Source: DATFEN01 sp035691285
Lineage (GTDB): Bacteria; Acidobacteriota; Vicinamibacteria; Fen-336
Assembly (NCBI GenBank): GCA_035691285.1
Contig: DASSJI010000208.1
Span: 1-35,852 of the forward strand
Length of the DNA: 35,852 nucleotides
Direction: 5' to 3'
The position numbers and the translations under genes were made by a program. Below are positions 17,862-30,219 of the stretch, in pieces; position 1 is the stretch's first letter, and every line of letters starts with the position of its first letter. The notes under the pieces were generated by a model, which did not search any database, had not been told where the DNA came from, and saw only the letters and a program-made list of their open reading frames with translations.

Positions 17862-19541
17862 ATGATGCGAAAGTGCGTCCTGGTGGCGTTCGCGACGGTG
17901 GCGGTGCGGGGACTGGCCGAGGAGCGCGTCGACCTCGCGGCCGTCCACCGCATCAAGGCCGAGGCCTTCCAGAACGGCCAGGTGATGGACCACCTCTTCC
18001 ACCTGACCGACGTGCACGGACCGCGCCTGACGGCGTCGCCGGGCTTCGAGGCCGCGGCGGCGTGGGCCGTCGCCCGGCTGCGCGAGTGGGGCGTCGAGGC
18101 CCGCACCGAGCCGTGGGGGAGCTTCGGCAGGAGCTGGGCCCTCGAGCGATACGCGGCCCGCATGCTCTCCCCGACGCGGGCGACGCTCCCCGGCGTGCCC
18201 CGCGCCTGGTCCTCGGGGACGAACGGCCCCGTCACGGCCGGAGTGGTGCTCGCGCCCGTCTTCATGACCTGGGAAGACGAGGACCGGCGCGATCCGTCGA
18301 AGGTCGCGGCGCGGATCGCCCGCTACGCCGACGCGCAGCGGGGCAAGCTGCGCGGGAAGATCGTCATGATCGAGCCCCGGCGCGAGCTCGCGATGCCGAC
18401 CGAGGCGGCCGCCCGGCGCTTCGACGACGGCGAGCTCGTGAAGCTGGCTGCGGCGCCGGACCCGTTCCCCACGCCGAAGCTCGAGTGGCCGATCCAGTCG
18501 CTCCCCGAGGACCTCAGGGAGCGCGAGCGCCTGATCGAGCGCCTGCCCCTCGAGATCTCCGAGGCGCTGTGGCAGGCACAGACGGCCGCATGGGATCCCC
18601 TCTGGCGCTTTCTCCGCGAGGAGGGCGTGGTCGCGCTGTTCACCTCGGACAAGCGGGGCGCGGGCGGGATCGCGTTCGCCGAGGAGGCGGGCCTGTGGCG
18701 CGCCGGCTCGCCCGTCCCGCCCCCGCTCGTGGTCCTCGAGCCCGAGCCGTACGCGCGCCTCGCGCGCCTCCTCGAGCGCCGGATCGCCGTCGAGGTCGAG
18801 CTGGACGTGGCGGTGGATTTCCCCGAGGCGGATCGGACGGCTTCGAACGTCGTCGCGGAGATCCCGGGCGGCCGGCGCAGGCAGGAGATCGTCATGCTCG
18901 GCGCGCACCTCGACTCCTGGCACGCGGGGACGGGAGCCACGGACAACGCCGCCGGCTGCGCCGTGGCGCTGGAGGCCATGCGCGTCCTGAAGTCCCTGGG
19001 CGTCACCCTGGACCGCACCGTGCGGCTCGCCCTGTGGAGCGGCGAGGAGCAGGGGCTCCACGGCTCGCGGGCCTACGTCAAGGAGCACTTCGGCGATCCG
19101 GTGACGATGGCGCTCGCGGCCGACCACGCCCGGCTGGCCGGCTACTTCAACGTCGACAACGGCACGGGCCGGATCCGCGGCGTGTACCTTCAGGGCAACG
19201 ACATGGTGCGGCCGATCTTCGAGGCCTGGCTCGGGCCGTTCCGAGACCTGGGGGCGACGACGCTCTCGATCCGCGACACGGACGGCACCGATCACCTGTC
19301 GTTCGACGCCGTCGGCTTGCCCGGCTTCCAGTTCATCCAGGACCCGGTGGACTACAGCACGCGGACCCACCATTCCGACCTCGACGTGTACGACCACATC
19401 CAGCCGGCCGACATGATGCAGGCTTCGGCGATCCTCGCCGCATTCGTCTACCACGCCGCCAACCGGCCCGAGATGCTGCCGCGCAAGCCGCTGCCGAAGC
19501 CGCTCCCGCCGCGAGTGGACCGTAACCTCCCGGGGCGCTGA
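17862..19541 (+). CDS. Secreted M28-family zinc aminopeptidase
   Basis: 559 aa. A short N-terminal hydrophobic stretch (about 2-18) suggests export. An inserted PA-like region (about 110-300) precedes the M28 catalytic domain. Zinc ligands and catalytic residues are visible: HLDSWHAGTGATDNAAG (His and Asp, about 348-364), SGEEQGLHGS (Glu pair, about 391-400), the later Asp in FNVDNGTG (about 427-434), and the final His in TRTHHSDLDVYD (about 505-516). All five metal ligands appear present. M28 enzymes release N-terminal residues from peptides outside the cytoplasm. The start codon is one of two adjacent ATGs (17862 or 17865). It lies 35 bases after ydcV and could share its message, so imported and digested nitrogen compounds may be linked, but this is inference. 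Confidence 0.9.
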   Translation: MMRKCVLVAFATVAVRGLAEERVDLAAVHRIKAEAFQNGQVMDHLFHLTDVHGPRLTASPGFEAAAAWAVARLREWGVEARTEPWGSFGRSWALERYAARMLSPTRATLPGVPRAWSSGTNGPVTAGVVLAPVFMTWEDEDRRDPSKVAARIARYADAQRGKLRGKIVMIEPRRELAMPTEAAARRFDDGELVKLAAAPDPFPTPKLEWPIQSLPEDLRERERLIERLPLEISEALWQAQTAAWDPLWRFLREEGVVALFTSDKRGAGGIAFAEEAGLWRAGSPVPPPLVVLEPEPYARLARLLERRIAVEVELDVAVDFPEADRTASNVVAEIPGGRRRQEIVMLGAHLDSWHAGTGATDNAAGCAVALEAMRVLKSLGVTLDRTVRLALWSGEEQGLHGSRAYVKEHFGDPVTMALAADHARLAGYFNVDNGTGRIRGVYLQGNDMVRPIFEAWLGPFRDLGATTLSIRDTDGTDHLSFDAVGLPGFQFIQDPVDYSTRTHHSDLDVYDHIQPADMMQASAILAAFVYHAANRPEMLPRKPLPKPLPPRVDRNLPGR

Positions 19542-19562
19542 CGCAACCGTGCGCCCCACCCG

Positions 19563-19594
19563 GATGCATCACTGCCATAACCGTGATATGCATA
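19563..19594 (+). promoter_or_regulatory. Two 8-base palindromes and AT-rich promoter region before vapB
   Basis: GATGCATC (19563-19570) and TATGCATA (19587-19594) are perfect palindromes sharing the core ATGCAT, 24 bases apart centre to centre, in an AT-rich patch unlike the surroundings. This spacing, just over two helical turns, fits two VapB dimers binding one operator. TATGCA could double as a -10 box 6 bases before the vapB ATG, which has no Shine-Dalgarno sequence. Confidence 0.45.
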
Positions 19595-19598
19595 ACAT

Positions 19599-19850
19599 AT
19601 GGCGCGCACGACGCTGGTCCTCGATGACAAGGCCCGCGAGGCCGCTCGAGCCCTGGCGCGCCGGTACGGCTGCTCGCTGTCCGAAGCGACGCGCCGAGCC
19701 CTCGTCGGCCAGAGGTACGCCGAGCTGGGAGTGACGCGCGAAAGGCGCCGACAACGGGTGCAGGCCCTGAGCCGGCTCTTCGACCTCTTCGCAGACAACG
19801 ATCCCGCCGCCGAGGTGAGGCGGCTCAAGGCAGAGGACGAGGGCTTCTGA
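19599..19850 (+). CDS. vapB: VapB-type antitoxin
   Basis: 83 aa. The N-terminal RTTLVLDDKAREAARALARRYGCSLSEATRRAL block (about 3-36) is the type II VapB/PSK ribbon-helix-helix-like DNA-binding region; the rest is charged and ends in an acidic tail (AEDEGF) that would occupy the toxin active site. The ATG at 19599 fits the family N-terminus. No ribosome binding site is visible. The TGA at 19848-19850 overlaps the proposed CTG start of the PIN toxin. Probably autoregulated through the palindromes upstream. Confidence 0.83.
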   Translation: MARTTLVLDDKAREAARALARRYGCSLSEATRRALVGQRYAELGVTRERRRQRVQALSRLFDLFADNDPAAEVRRLKAEDEGF

Positions 19851-20245
19851 CGCGGTATCACCTCGACACGGACTTCGTCGTCTACGCGCTTTCGAGCCCC
19901 GGGCCTGAACGCAGACGCCTGCGCGCGCTGGCGGACTCCGACGCCGAGATCCAGATGAGTGCTGTGGCCTGGTACGAGTTCTCCCGCGGCCCCAGGACTC
20001 CCGAGCAGCTCGCCGTGGGCCGAGTGCTCCTGGGCGAGGAAGGGGTGGTGGCCTTCTCCGAAGCCGTCGCCGCCCAGGCCGCCGAGGTCTTCAGGCGCCT
20101 GGGCTCGCCACGCAGGAAGGCTGCGGATGTGGCGATCGGCGTCACGGCGGCGCTCCACGACGCCGTGTTGATCACGCGCAACGCCCGCGATTTCGCGGGC
20201 GTGCCCGGCCTAACGGTCGAAGCGATCGCCCCCCGCAAGCCCTGA
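19847..20245 (+). CDS. vapC: VapC-type PIN-domain ribonuclease toxin, apparent CUG start
   Basis: 132 aa when started at the CTG at 19847, in the overlap CTGA with the vapB stop. This restores the PIN N-terminus (xTRYHLDTDFVVYAL) and the full acidic quartet: Asp7, Glu44, Asp94 and Asp115. Other family marks are AWYEFSRG (41-48), RKAADVAIGVTA (90-101) and LITRNARDF (108-116). VapC toxins cut tRNA or rRNA using metal held by these acids. The first ATG in frame, at 19955, would start after the first catalytic Asp and strand, so it cannot be the true start. No ATG, GTG or TTG was found in the frame between there and well inside vapB. The stop overlaps the convergent prmC gene by 36 bases. The family is sure; the start codon is inference. 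Confidence 0.85.
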   Translation: MTRYHLDTDFVVYALSSPGPERRRLRALADSDAEIQMSAVAWYEFSRGPRTPEQLAVGRVLLGEEGVVAFSEAVAAQAAEVFRRLGSPRRKAADVAIGVTAALHDAVLITRNARDFAGVPGLTVEAIAPRKP

Positions 20246-21100
20246 GCTTCGCGCCGTGATCATCCGCGGGATGCCTTGCAGGTCGGTGACGACGGATTCC
20301 ACGCCGAAGCCGTCGCGGCGCAGCACCTCCTCGACCGCGTCCGCCTGGCCCTGGCCGACCTCGACGATCAGCCAGCCGCCGCGCTTCAGGGATCGGTGGG
20401 CCTGAGGTGCGAGGCGCCGGTACACGCTGAGGGGCTCGCCCGGCGGGAAGAGCGCGACCTTCGGCTCGTGGTCTCGCACCTCGGGGGCGAGGGCATCAGC
20501 CGGGTCGACGTAGGGCGGGTTGCAGGCGACGAGGTCGAAGCGTTCGGGCGGCTCCGCCACGGGCGCCAGCAGGTCGCCCTCGTGGAACGCGACGCGTCCC
20601 GCGAGGCCGAGGCGCCGCGCGTTCTCGCCGGCGACGGCGAGGGCGGCCGTGGACACGTCCGTGGCGTGGACCTCGGCTCCGTCGAGCTCGGCCGCGAGGG
20701 ACAAGGCGATGCAGCCCGAGCCGGTCCCCACGTCGACCAGGGCGGGGCGCGGCAGCGGGCGCAGCCGGCGCAGGGCCTCTTCCACGACCAGCTCGGTCTC
20801 CGGCCGCGGGATCAGCACGTCCGGCGTCACGAGGAACTCGTGCCGCCAGAACGCCTGGCTGCCGGTCAGATGCTGGAGCGGCCGGCGGGAGGCGCGCTGG
20901 GCCAGGAGGGCTTCGAAACGGACGACCGCATCGGTCGGCACGGGCTCACGGGCTGACGCGATCACGCGGGCGCGCTCCCACCCGAGCACGTGGCGGAGCA
21001 GCCGCTCCGCGTCGAGGGCCGCGGACTGGACGCCCGCGGCCTGCAGCCGCCGCGCGGCCGCATCCAGGAGCGCGGCGACCGAGGGGTCGGGCGCCGTCAT
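20210..21100 (-). CDS. prmC: Peptide chain release factor N5-glutamine methyltransferase PrmC
   Basis: 296 aa. It methylates the Gln of the GGQ motif in release factors RF1 and RF2 in the cytoplasm. A helical N-terminal domain (about 1-85) is followed by the SAM-dependent methyltransferase domain: LIPRPETE (97-104), DVGTGSGC (123-130), and the catalytic NPPY (194-197) that holds the substrate amide. It starts with ATG 9 bases after the prfA stop; the prfA-prmC pair is a widely conserved operon. The C-terminal tail is slightly long and its coding overlaps the convergent vapC by 36 bases, suggesting the original prmC end was altered when vapBC arrived. Confidence 0.96.
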   Translation of the reverse strand: MTAPDPSVAALLDAAARRLQAAGVQSAALDAERLLRHVLGWERARVIASAREPVPTDAVVRFEALLAQRASRRPLQHLTGSQAFWRHEFLVTPDVLIPRPETELVVEEALRRLRPLPRPALVDVGTGSGCIALSLAAELDGAEVHATDVSTAALAVAGENARRLGLAGRVAFHEGDLLAPVAEPPERFDLVACNPPYVDPADALAPEVRDHEPKVALFPPGEPLSVYRRLAPQAHRSLKRGGWLIVEVGQGQADAVEEVLRRDGFGVESVVTDLQGIPRMITARSSGLAGGDRFDR

Positions 21101-21109
21101 GCGCAGCCC

Positions 21110-22189
21110 TTACGCCGACTGCTTGAGCTTCTCGGCCTGGTGGTGCGCGACCAGGCCCTGAACGATCTCCTCGAGGTCGCCGTCCAGGATGTCGGGAAGC
21201 CGGTGGAGCGTCAGGCCGATGCGGTGGTCCGTGACCCGGGACTGCTGGAAGTTGTAGGTGCGGATCTTCTCGCTCCTGTCCCCGGAGCCGACCTGGCTCC
21301 TGCGCTCGCTGGCGATCGCCTTCTGCTGCTCCTCCAGAGCCACCTCGTAGAGGCGCGCCCGCAGCACCTTCATGGCCTTCTCGCGGTTCTTGATCTGGCT
21401 CTTCTCGTCCTGGCACGAGACGACGGTGTTGGTCGGGAGGTGGGTGATGCGCACGGCGGAGTACGTGGTGTTGACGCTCTGGCCGCCGGGACCCGAGGAG
21501 CAGAAGGTGTCGATGCGCAGGTCCTTGGGGTCGATCTTGACGTCGACCTCCTCGGCCTCGGGCAGGACGGCGACGGTGATCGCCGAGGTGTGGATGCGGC
21601 CGGAGGCCTCGGTGACCGGAACGCGCTGGACGCGGTGCACGCCGCTCTCGTAGCGCAGCTTCGAGTAGACCCGGCCGCCCTCGATCATCGCGATGACTTC
21701 CTTGATGCCCCCCTGTCCCGAGCGGCTCATGGAGACGACGTCCACCTTCCAGCCCTGGCGCTCGGCGAAGCGCGCGTACATGCGGAAGACCTCCGCCGCG
21801 AACAGGGCGGCCTCGTCGCCGCCGGTGCCGGCGCGGATCTCGAGGAGGACGTTCTTCTCGTCGTTGGGATCCTTGGGGATGAGCAGGAGCGGGATCTCCG
21901 CGTCGAGGGCGTCGCGCCGGGCCTCCAGGCTGCGGATCTCGTCGTGGGCCAGCTCGCGCAGGTCCGGGTCGCTCTCGACCTTGGCCATCTCCTGGACCTT
22001 GGTGATCTCGCCGAGGGCGCTCTTGTAGGCGCGATAGCGCTCGACGACCGGCGTCATCTCCTTGGACTCCCTGGCCAGCTTCTGGTAGGCGGACGGGTCC
22101 TGGGCCACCTTCGGATCGGACATCGCCCGCTCGACCTCGACGAAGCGGGCCTCGATGTCCTTCAGCTTCTGGAAGGTGATGGAGTCCAT
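21110..22189 (-). CDS. prfA: Peptide chain release factor 1
   Basis: 359 aa, normal for RF1. It reads UAA and UAG in the ribosomal A site and triggers peptide release. PVT (191-193) fits the P-x-T codon-recognition tripeptide of RF1 (RF2 has S-P-F), and GGQ is at 235-237 in SSGPGGQSVNTT. The start ATG at 22189 (MDSITFQKLK) matches the family. There is no clear Shine-Dalgarno sequence before it; the leader instead has long G and C tracts (separate entry). Upstream rpmE is 123 bases away, prmC follows 9 bases downstream. Confidence 0.97.
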   Translation of the reverse strand: MDSITFQKLKDIEARFVEVERAMSDPKVAQDPSAYQKLARESKEMTPVVERYRAYKSALGEITKVQEMAKVESDPDLRELAHDEIRSLEARRDALDAEIPLLLIPKDPNDEKNVLLEIRAGTGGDEAALFAAEVFRMYARFAERQGWKVDVVSMSRSGQGGIKEVIAMIEGGRVYSKLRYESGVHRVQRVPVTEASGRIHTSAITVAVLPEAEEVDVKIDPKDLRIDTFCSSGPGGQSVNTTYSAVRITHLPTNTVVSCQDEKSQIKNREKAMKVLRARLYEVALEEQQKAIASERRSQVGSGDRSEKIRTYNFQQSRVTDHRIGLTLHRLPDILDGDLEEIVQGLVAHHQAEKLKQSA

Positions 22190-22200
22190 TAGACACTTTC

Positions 22201-22257
22201 GGGGGGGGACGGAACCCCGCACCCCCCCGCCCGCTTCGCGCTCCCCCCCCTGCCGCT
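22201..22257 (-). promoter_or_regulatory. G-tract leader of prfA, possible G-quadruplex or stem
   Basis: On the minus strand the 5' leader has G runs of 8, 3, 7 and 4 separated by loops of 10, 1 and 3 bases, followed by C8 that ends 11 bases before the prfA ATG. The four G runs could form a G-quadruplex, or a G run could pair with the C8 tract and sequester the start region. Which form exists, if any, is not shown by the sequence. Long homopolymers are also places where assembly errors occur. Confidence 0.35.
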
Positions 22258-22258
22258 C

Positions 22259-22279
22259 GGGCGGGAGTGAATCCCGCCC
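22259..22279 (-). terminator. Perfect 8-bp hairpin between rpmE and prfA
   Basis: GGGCGGGA and TCCCGCCC pair perfectly over a 5-base loop, 33 bases after the rpmE stop in the direction of transcription. It is followed by G-rich sequence, not a U-tract, so it is more likely a processing or pausing hairpin, or part of the prfA leader fold, than an intrinsic terminator. Confidence 0.35.
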
Positions 22280-22312
22280 TCGCTGCTCTCGGTCATCGGC
22301 AACCTGGAAGCC

Positions 22313-22540
22313 TCAGGCCTCTGCGGCGGAGGCCTTCTTGCGGCTGCCGTACTTGCGGGTGAAGCGCTCGATGCGGCCCGCTGCGTCGACCAGCTTCTGC
22401 TTGCCGGTGAAGAAGGGATGGCAGCTCGAGCAGATCTCGAGGCGCAGGTCCTCGCCCTTGGTGGAGCGGGTCCTCCAGGTGGCGCCGCAGGCGCAGTGGA
22501 CGTTGACTTCCTTGTAGTTCGGATGGATCCCAGGCTTCAT
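22313..22540 (-). CDS. rpmE: Ribosomal protein L31, zinc-binding type
   Basis: 75 aa. The N-terminus MKPGIHPNYKEV is standard. Cys16, Cys18, Cys37 and Cys40 form the zinc site of the C+ form, at the same numbers as in E. coli L31, so this is the zinc-replete type. It sits on the large-subunit central protuberance bridging to the small subunit. The start at 22540 has GAGGGAG just upstream; the frame extends to 22576 without family similarity. It follows rho by 72 bases, a conserved rho-rpmE order. Confidence 0.96.
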   Translation of the reverse strand: MKPGIHPNYKEVNVHCACGATWRTRSTKGEDLRLEICSSCHPFFTGKQKLVDAAGRIERFTRKYGSRKKASAAEA

Positions 22541-22582
22541 GACTCCCTCGGTCGAGCGGCTCGGCGGCCACCGCAAACGAAG

Positions 22583-22611
22583 ATCTTACAGGACTTCGGG
22601 CCGGCTGTCCC
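22583..22611 (-). promoter_or_regulatory. Candidate internal promoter for rpmE
   Basis: Minus-strand GGGACA (22611-22606), a 17-base spacer, then TAAGAT (22588-22583); each hexamer matches the sigma-70 consensus at 4 of 6. It lies in the rho-rpmE gap, 42 bases before the rpmE ATG, and would let rpmE and prfA be made without rho. Confidence 0.35.
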
Positions 22612-22612
22612 C

Positions 22613-23952
22613 TCAGCCGCCCGCCACGGCGCTCATGCTGTCCAGGAAGTCCTTGTTGCTCTTCGCTTTCGCGAGCCGCTCCAGCATCAGCTCCATGGTC
22701 TCGAAGGGCGACAGGGTCGACAGCACCTTGCGCAGGATCCACATCCGGTTGAGCTCGTCCCGGGAGAGCAGGAGCTCCTCCTTGCGCGTTCCGCTCTTGT
22801 TGATGTCCATGGCGGGGAAGATGCGCCGGTCTGCCATCTTCCGGTCCAGGACGATCTCCATGTTCCCGGTGCCCTTGAACTCCTCGAAGATCACGTCGTC
22901 CATGCGCGACCCGGTCTCGACGAGGGCCGTGGCGATGATGGTCAGCGAGCCGCCGCCCTCGATGTTCCGCGCGGCGCCGAAGAAGCGCTTCGGCCGCTGC
23001 AGGGCCTGGGAGTCGACGCCGCCCGAGAGCACCTTGCCCGAGGACGGGATGATCGCGTTGTGGGCCCGGGCCAGGCGTGTGATCGAGTCGAGCAGGATCA
23101 CGACGTCCTTCTTGTGCTCGACCAGCCGCTTCGCCTTCTCGATGACCATGTCGGCGACCTGGACGTGGCGGGTGGCGGGCTCGTCGAAGGTGGAGCTGAT
23201 CACCTCGGCGTTGACCGAGCGCTGGAAGTCCGTCACCTCCTCGGGCCGCTCGTCGACGAGCAGCACGATCAGGTGGACGTCCCGGTGGTTGCGCACGATG
23301 GACCGGGCCATGTTCTGCAGGATGATGGTCTTGCCCGTGCGGGGCGCGGCGACGATGAGGCCGCGCTGGCCCATGCCGATGGGCGTCATCAGGTCGAGGA
23401 TGCGGCACAGCAGGTTGTCGGGCGTCGTCTCGAGCCGCAGGCGCCTGTGGGGGTAGAGCGGCGTGAGGTTGTCGAAGAGGACCTTGTCCTTGCTGGCCTC
23501 CGGGGGATCGAAGTTGACGGCGTCCACGCGCACCAGGGCGAAATAGCGCTCGCCCTCGCGAGGGCCGCGCACGTGCCCCGTCAGGGTGTCGCCGGTGCGC
23601 AGGTCGAAGCGGCGGATCTGGGAGGGCGAGACGTAGATGTCGTCGGGCCCCGCCAGGTAGTTCGACTCGGGGGCGCGGAGGAAGCCGTAGCCCTCGGGCA
23701 TCACCTCGAGGACGCCCTCGGCCTGGCTCACGCCCCGGGTCTCGGTCTCGTGGCGCAGCAGCCGGAAGATCAGGTCGTGGCGGCGGCTGCCGGCGGCGTC
23801 CCGTATGCCCAGCTCCTCGGCCAGCGCGAAGAGCTGCTGGATTCCGAGGTCCTTGAGGGACTTCAGGGTCGTCGCGGGTCGCTGCGGGGCCGTGTCCGGG
23901 CTCGCGTCCGCCCGCGGGGCTTCGTGCTCGACGTCTTCTTGCTGCGTCTCCA

Positions 23953-23956
<4 letters not shown>
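22613..23956 (-). CDS. rho: Transcription termination factor Rho
   Basis: 447 aa, about 28 longer than E. coli Rho because of an acidic N-terminal extension (about 1-30). Then come the Rho N-terminal helical domain (about 30-75), the cold-shock RNA-binding domain (about 76-155), and the RecA-like ATPase with GLIVAAPRTGKT (Walker A), LVDERPEEV, VVILLDSITRLARA (Walker B) and the Q/R-loop region SGKVLSGGVDSQ...RPKRFFGAARN. Rho is a hexameric RNA translocase that ends untranslated transcripts. The Walker A has Ala where E. coli has Pro and Arg-Thr for Lys-Ala. The start ATG at 23956 overlaps the engB stop by 4 bases (ATGA); an adjacent ATG at 23953 is possible. Confidence 0.97.
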
Positions 23957-24552
<596 letters not shown>

Positions 24553-24595
24553 GACCCAAGAGGCGCGGCGCCCGGCCGCGCTAAAGTGAATCCAT

Positions 24596-24621
24596 GGGGG
24601 CGCGCCCTGGCGGCGCTCCCC
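24596..24621 (-). terminator. Hairpin just after lon
   Basis: Directly after the lon TGA, GGGG-A-GCGC can pair with the later GCGC...CCCC segment as an 8-bp stem with one bulged A. No U-tract follows, so partial attenuation or 3'-end protection is more likely than full termination. Confidence 0.25.
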
Positions 24622-27033
<2,412 letters not shown>

Positions 27034-27076
27034 GCCACCCCTAGCCTAACCCCACACCCGTCTGTCGGGAAACGGT

Positions 27077-28320
<1,244 letters not shown>

Positions 28321-28324
<4 letters not shown>

Positions 28325-28923
28325 TGCCGCCTGCTGATGACCTGGTCCACGATACCATACTCCTTGGCCTGCGCGGCATCCATGATGAAGTCGCGATCGG
28401 CGTCGGTTGCGATCTTCTCGATCGTCTGGCCGGTGTGGTGGGCCAGGATCTCGTTGAGCCGGTCCTTGATGCGCAGTATCTCCTTGGCCTGGATGGCGAT
28501 GTCCGAGGCCTGGCCCTGGGCGCCGCCCCAGGGCTGGTGGATCAGGATGCGGGAGTTGGGGAGCGCGAAGCGCTTGCCCTTGGTCCCCGCGGCGAGCAGC
28601 ACCGCGCCCATCGACGCCGCCTGGCCGACGCAGATCGTCTGCACGTCGGGCCGGATGAGCTGCATGGTGTCGTAGATCGCCATCCCGGCGCTGGTCACGC
28701 CACCCGGGCTGTTGATGTAGACGTGGATGTCCTTCTCGGGATCCTCCGCCTCGAGGAACAGGAGCTGGGCGATGATCAGGTTCGCCACCATGTCGTCGAT
28801 GGACGTCCCGATGAAGACGATGTTGTCCTTGAGCAGGCGGGAGTAGATGTCGTAGGCGCGCTCGCCGCGGGCCGTCTGCTCGACGACCATCGGCACCAGC
28901 GTTCCCGCCCGCGGCGAGATCAT
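28321..28923 (-). CDS. clpP: ClpP, proteolytic subunit of ClpXP
   Basis: 200 aa. Serine protease forming a 14-mer barrel. Catalytic triad Ser104 (GQAASMGA), His129 (ILIHQP) and Asp178 (DRDFI); the strand GGVTSAGMAIYDTM is also standard. A short N-terminal propeptide-like segment precedes the conserved PMVVEQTARGERAYDIYSRL block (11-30). ATG at 28923 overlaps the tig stop by 4 bases (ATGA). Confidence 0.98.
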
Positions 28924-30194
28924 TCGAGCTCCAGCGTAGCATTGGCCTTGAGCAAGTCAAGGACCTTCTCCTCGCGGATGCGCGCGCGCAGCGCGGAGAG
29001 CTCGCCTTCCTTCTCCATCTGGGCGCGCAGCGCGTCCTTCGACTTCCGCATGCGCGCGGCGAGGCGCCCGAGCTCCACGTCGAGCTCCGCGTCGCTGGCG
29101 TCCACGCCCTCGCGGCGCGCGATCTCGTCCAGGAGCAGGTCCGCCTTCGCGGCCTTCTCCGCCTCGTCCCGCTGCGACTCGCGGTAGCCCTTCCAGTCCA
29201 TCTTGAGCTTGGTCGGGTCGATGCCCTGGAGCGCGAGGCCGCGAGCGGCGTTCTCGGTGCGGGCGGTCATGTGGCGCTCCACCAGGCTCTGGGGGACCTC
29301 GAAGCCGGCCCTCTCCACGAGGGCCGCCACCAGCCGGGCTTTCAGCTCGCGGTCGAGGCGCCGCTCGGCGCTCGCGACGAGCTTCGCGCGCAGGTCGTCA
29401 CGGAGCGCCTGCAGGCTGTCGAAGTCGAGGTCCTTCGCGAACTCGTCGTCTTTCCCGGGCAGCGCCTTGGACTTGAGCGCCTTGAGCGTCACCGTGTACG
29501 CGATGGTGCGGCCGGCCAGCGTCGGGGCGGGGTGGTCCGAGCCGTACGTGGCCTTGATCTGCCGCGTCTCGCCCAGCGCCATGCCCACGAGGCCTGCGTT
29601 GAAGTCGGGATGGTTGTCCTTCGAGCCGACCTCGATCAGGGCGTTCTCGTCGCGGCCGCCCTTGCCGCCCTCCTGCGGCTTCCAGAGGAGGTCGAGCACG
29701 GCGTAGTCGCCGTCCTGCGCGGAGCGTCCCTCGATGGGCTCGAAGCGCGCCGCCTCCTCGCGCAGGTGGTCGAGCTCGTGCTCGACCGCCTCGTCCGTGA
29801 CCGGCTCGCGCTTGGCCTTGGCGGCGAGGCCGCGCCAGTTGGGGGCGTCGAGGAGCGGGAGCGTCTCGAAGACCGCCCGGAACGTCATGGGCTGGTTCTC
29901 CTCGATCTTCAGGTCCTCGACCTTCGGCATCGCGATCGGGCGCAGCCCGCGGCCCTCGAGCTCCTGGAACACGACGCGGTTCACGATCGCCTCGGCCACG
30001 TCCTCGAGGACCTGGCCCCGGAAGCGCTTCTTCACGACGTCGGCGGGGATCTTGCCGGGACGGAAGCCGGGGATGCGCGCCTTGCGTGCCAGCTCCCGCG
30101 CCTTGTCCTCGATCTCCCTCTCGACGACCTCGCTCTCGATCTCGAAGGCCAGCGCCTTCCGGACCGACGTCTCCTCGATGTAGTCGACCTTCAA
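28920..30194 (-). CDS. tig: Trigger factor, ribosome-bound chaperone
   Basis: 424 aa. N-terminal ribosome-binding domain with signature GFRPGK (43-48), central FKBP-like prolyl isomerase domain (about 150-245; DGDYAVLDLLW, LGETRQIKATY), C-terminal helical arm (about 250-424). It binds nascent chains at the exit tunnel. The start is TTG at 30194: it gives MKVDYIEETS..., a normal N-terminus, and AGAGGGAAG lies 5-10 bases upstream. No ATG or GTG is suitably placed, and the longer open frame to 30407 does not resemble the family. It is the first gene of the housekeeping cluster. Confidence 0.96.
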   Translation of the reverse strand: MKVDYIEETSVRKALAFEIESEVVEREIEDKARELARKARIPGFRPGKIPADVVKKRFRGQVLEDVAEAIVNRVVFQELEGRGLRPIAMPKVEDLKIEENQPMTFRAVFETLPLLDAPNWRGLAAKAKREPVTDEAVEHELDHLREEAARFEPIEGRSAQDGDYAVLDLLWKPQEGGKGGRDENALIEVGSKDNHPDFNAGLVGMALGETRQIKATYGSDHPAPTLAGRTIAYTVTLKALKSKALPGKDDEFAKDLDFDSLQALRDDLRAKLVASAERRLDRELKARLVAALVERAGFEVPQSLVERHMTARTENAARGLALQGIDPTKLKMDWKGYRESQRDEAEKAAKADLLLDEIARREGVDASDAELDVELGRLAARMRKSKDALRAQMEKEGELSALRARIREEKVLDLLKANATLELE

Positions 30195-30219
30195 GGGCTT
30201 CCCTCTATCTGATGAAGAA

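Noticed and set aside
19830..19860. VapB-VapC fusion by -1 ribosomal frameshifting
   Set aside because: No slippery heptamer of the X-XXY-YYZ type precedes the vapB stop; CUG initiation at the CTGA overlap is simpler.
22259..22279. Intrinsic terminator between rpmE and prfA
   Set aside because: The hairpin is perfect but is followed by G-rich sequence with no U-tract, so it was kept only as a low-confidence hairpin.
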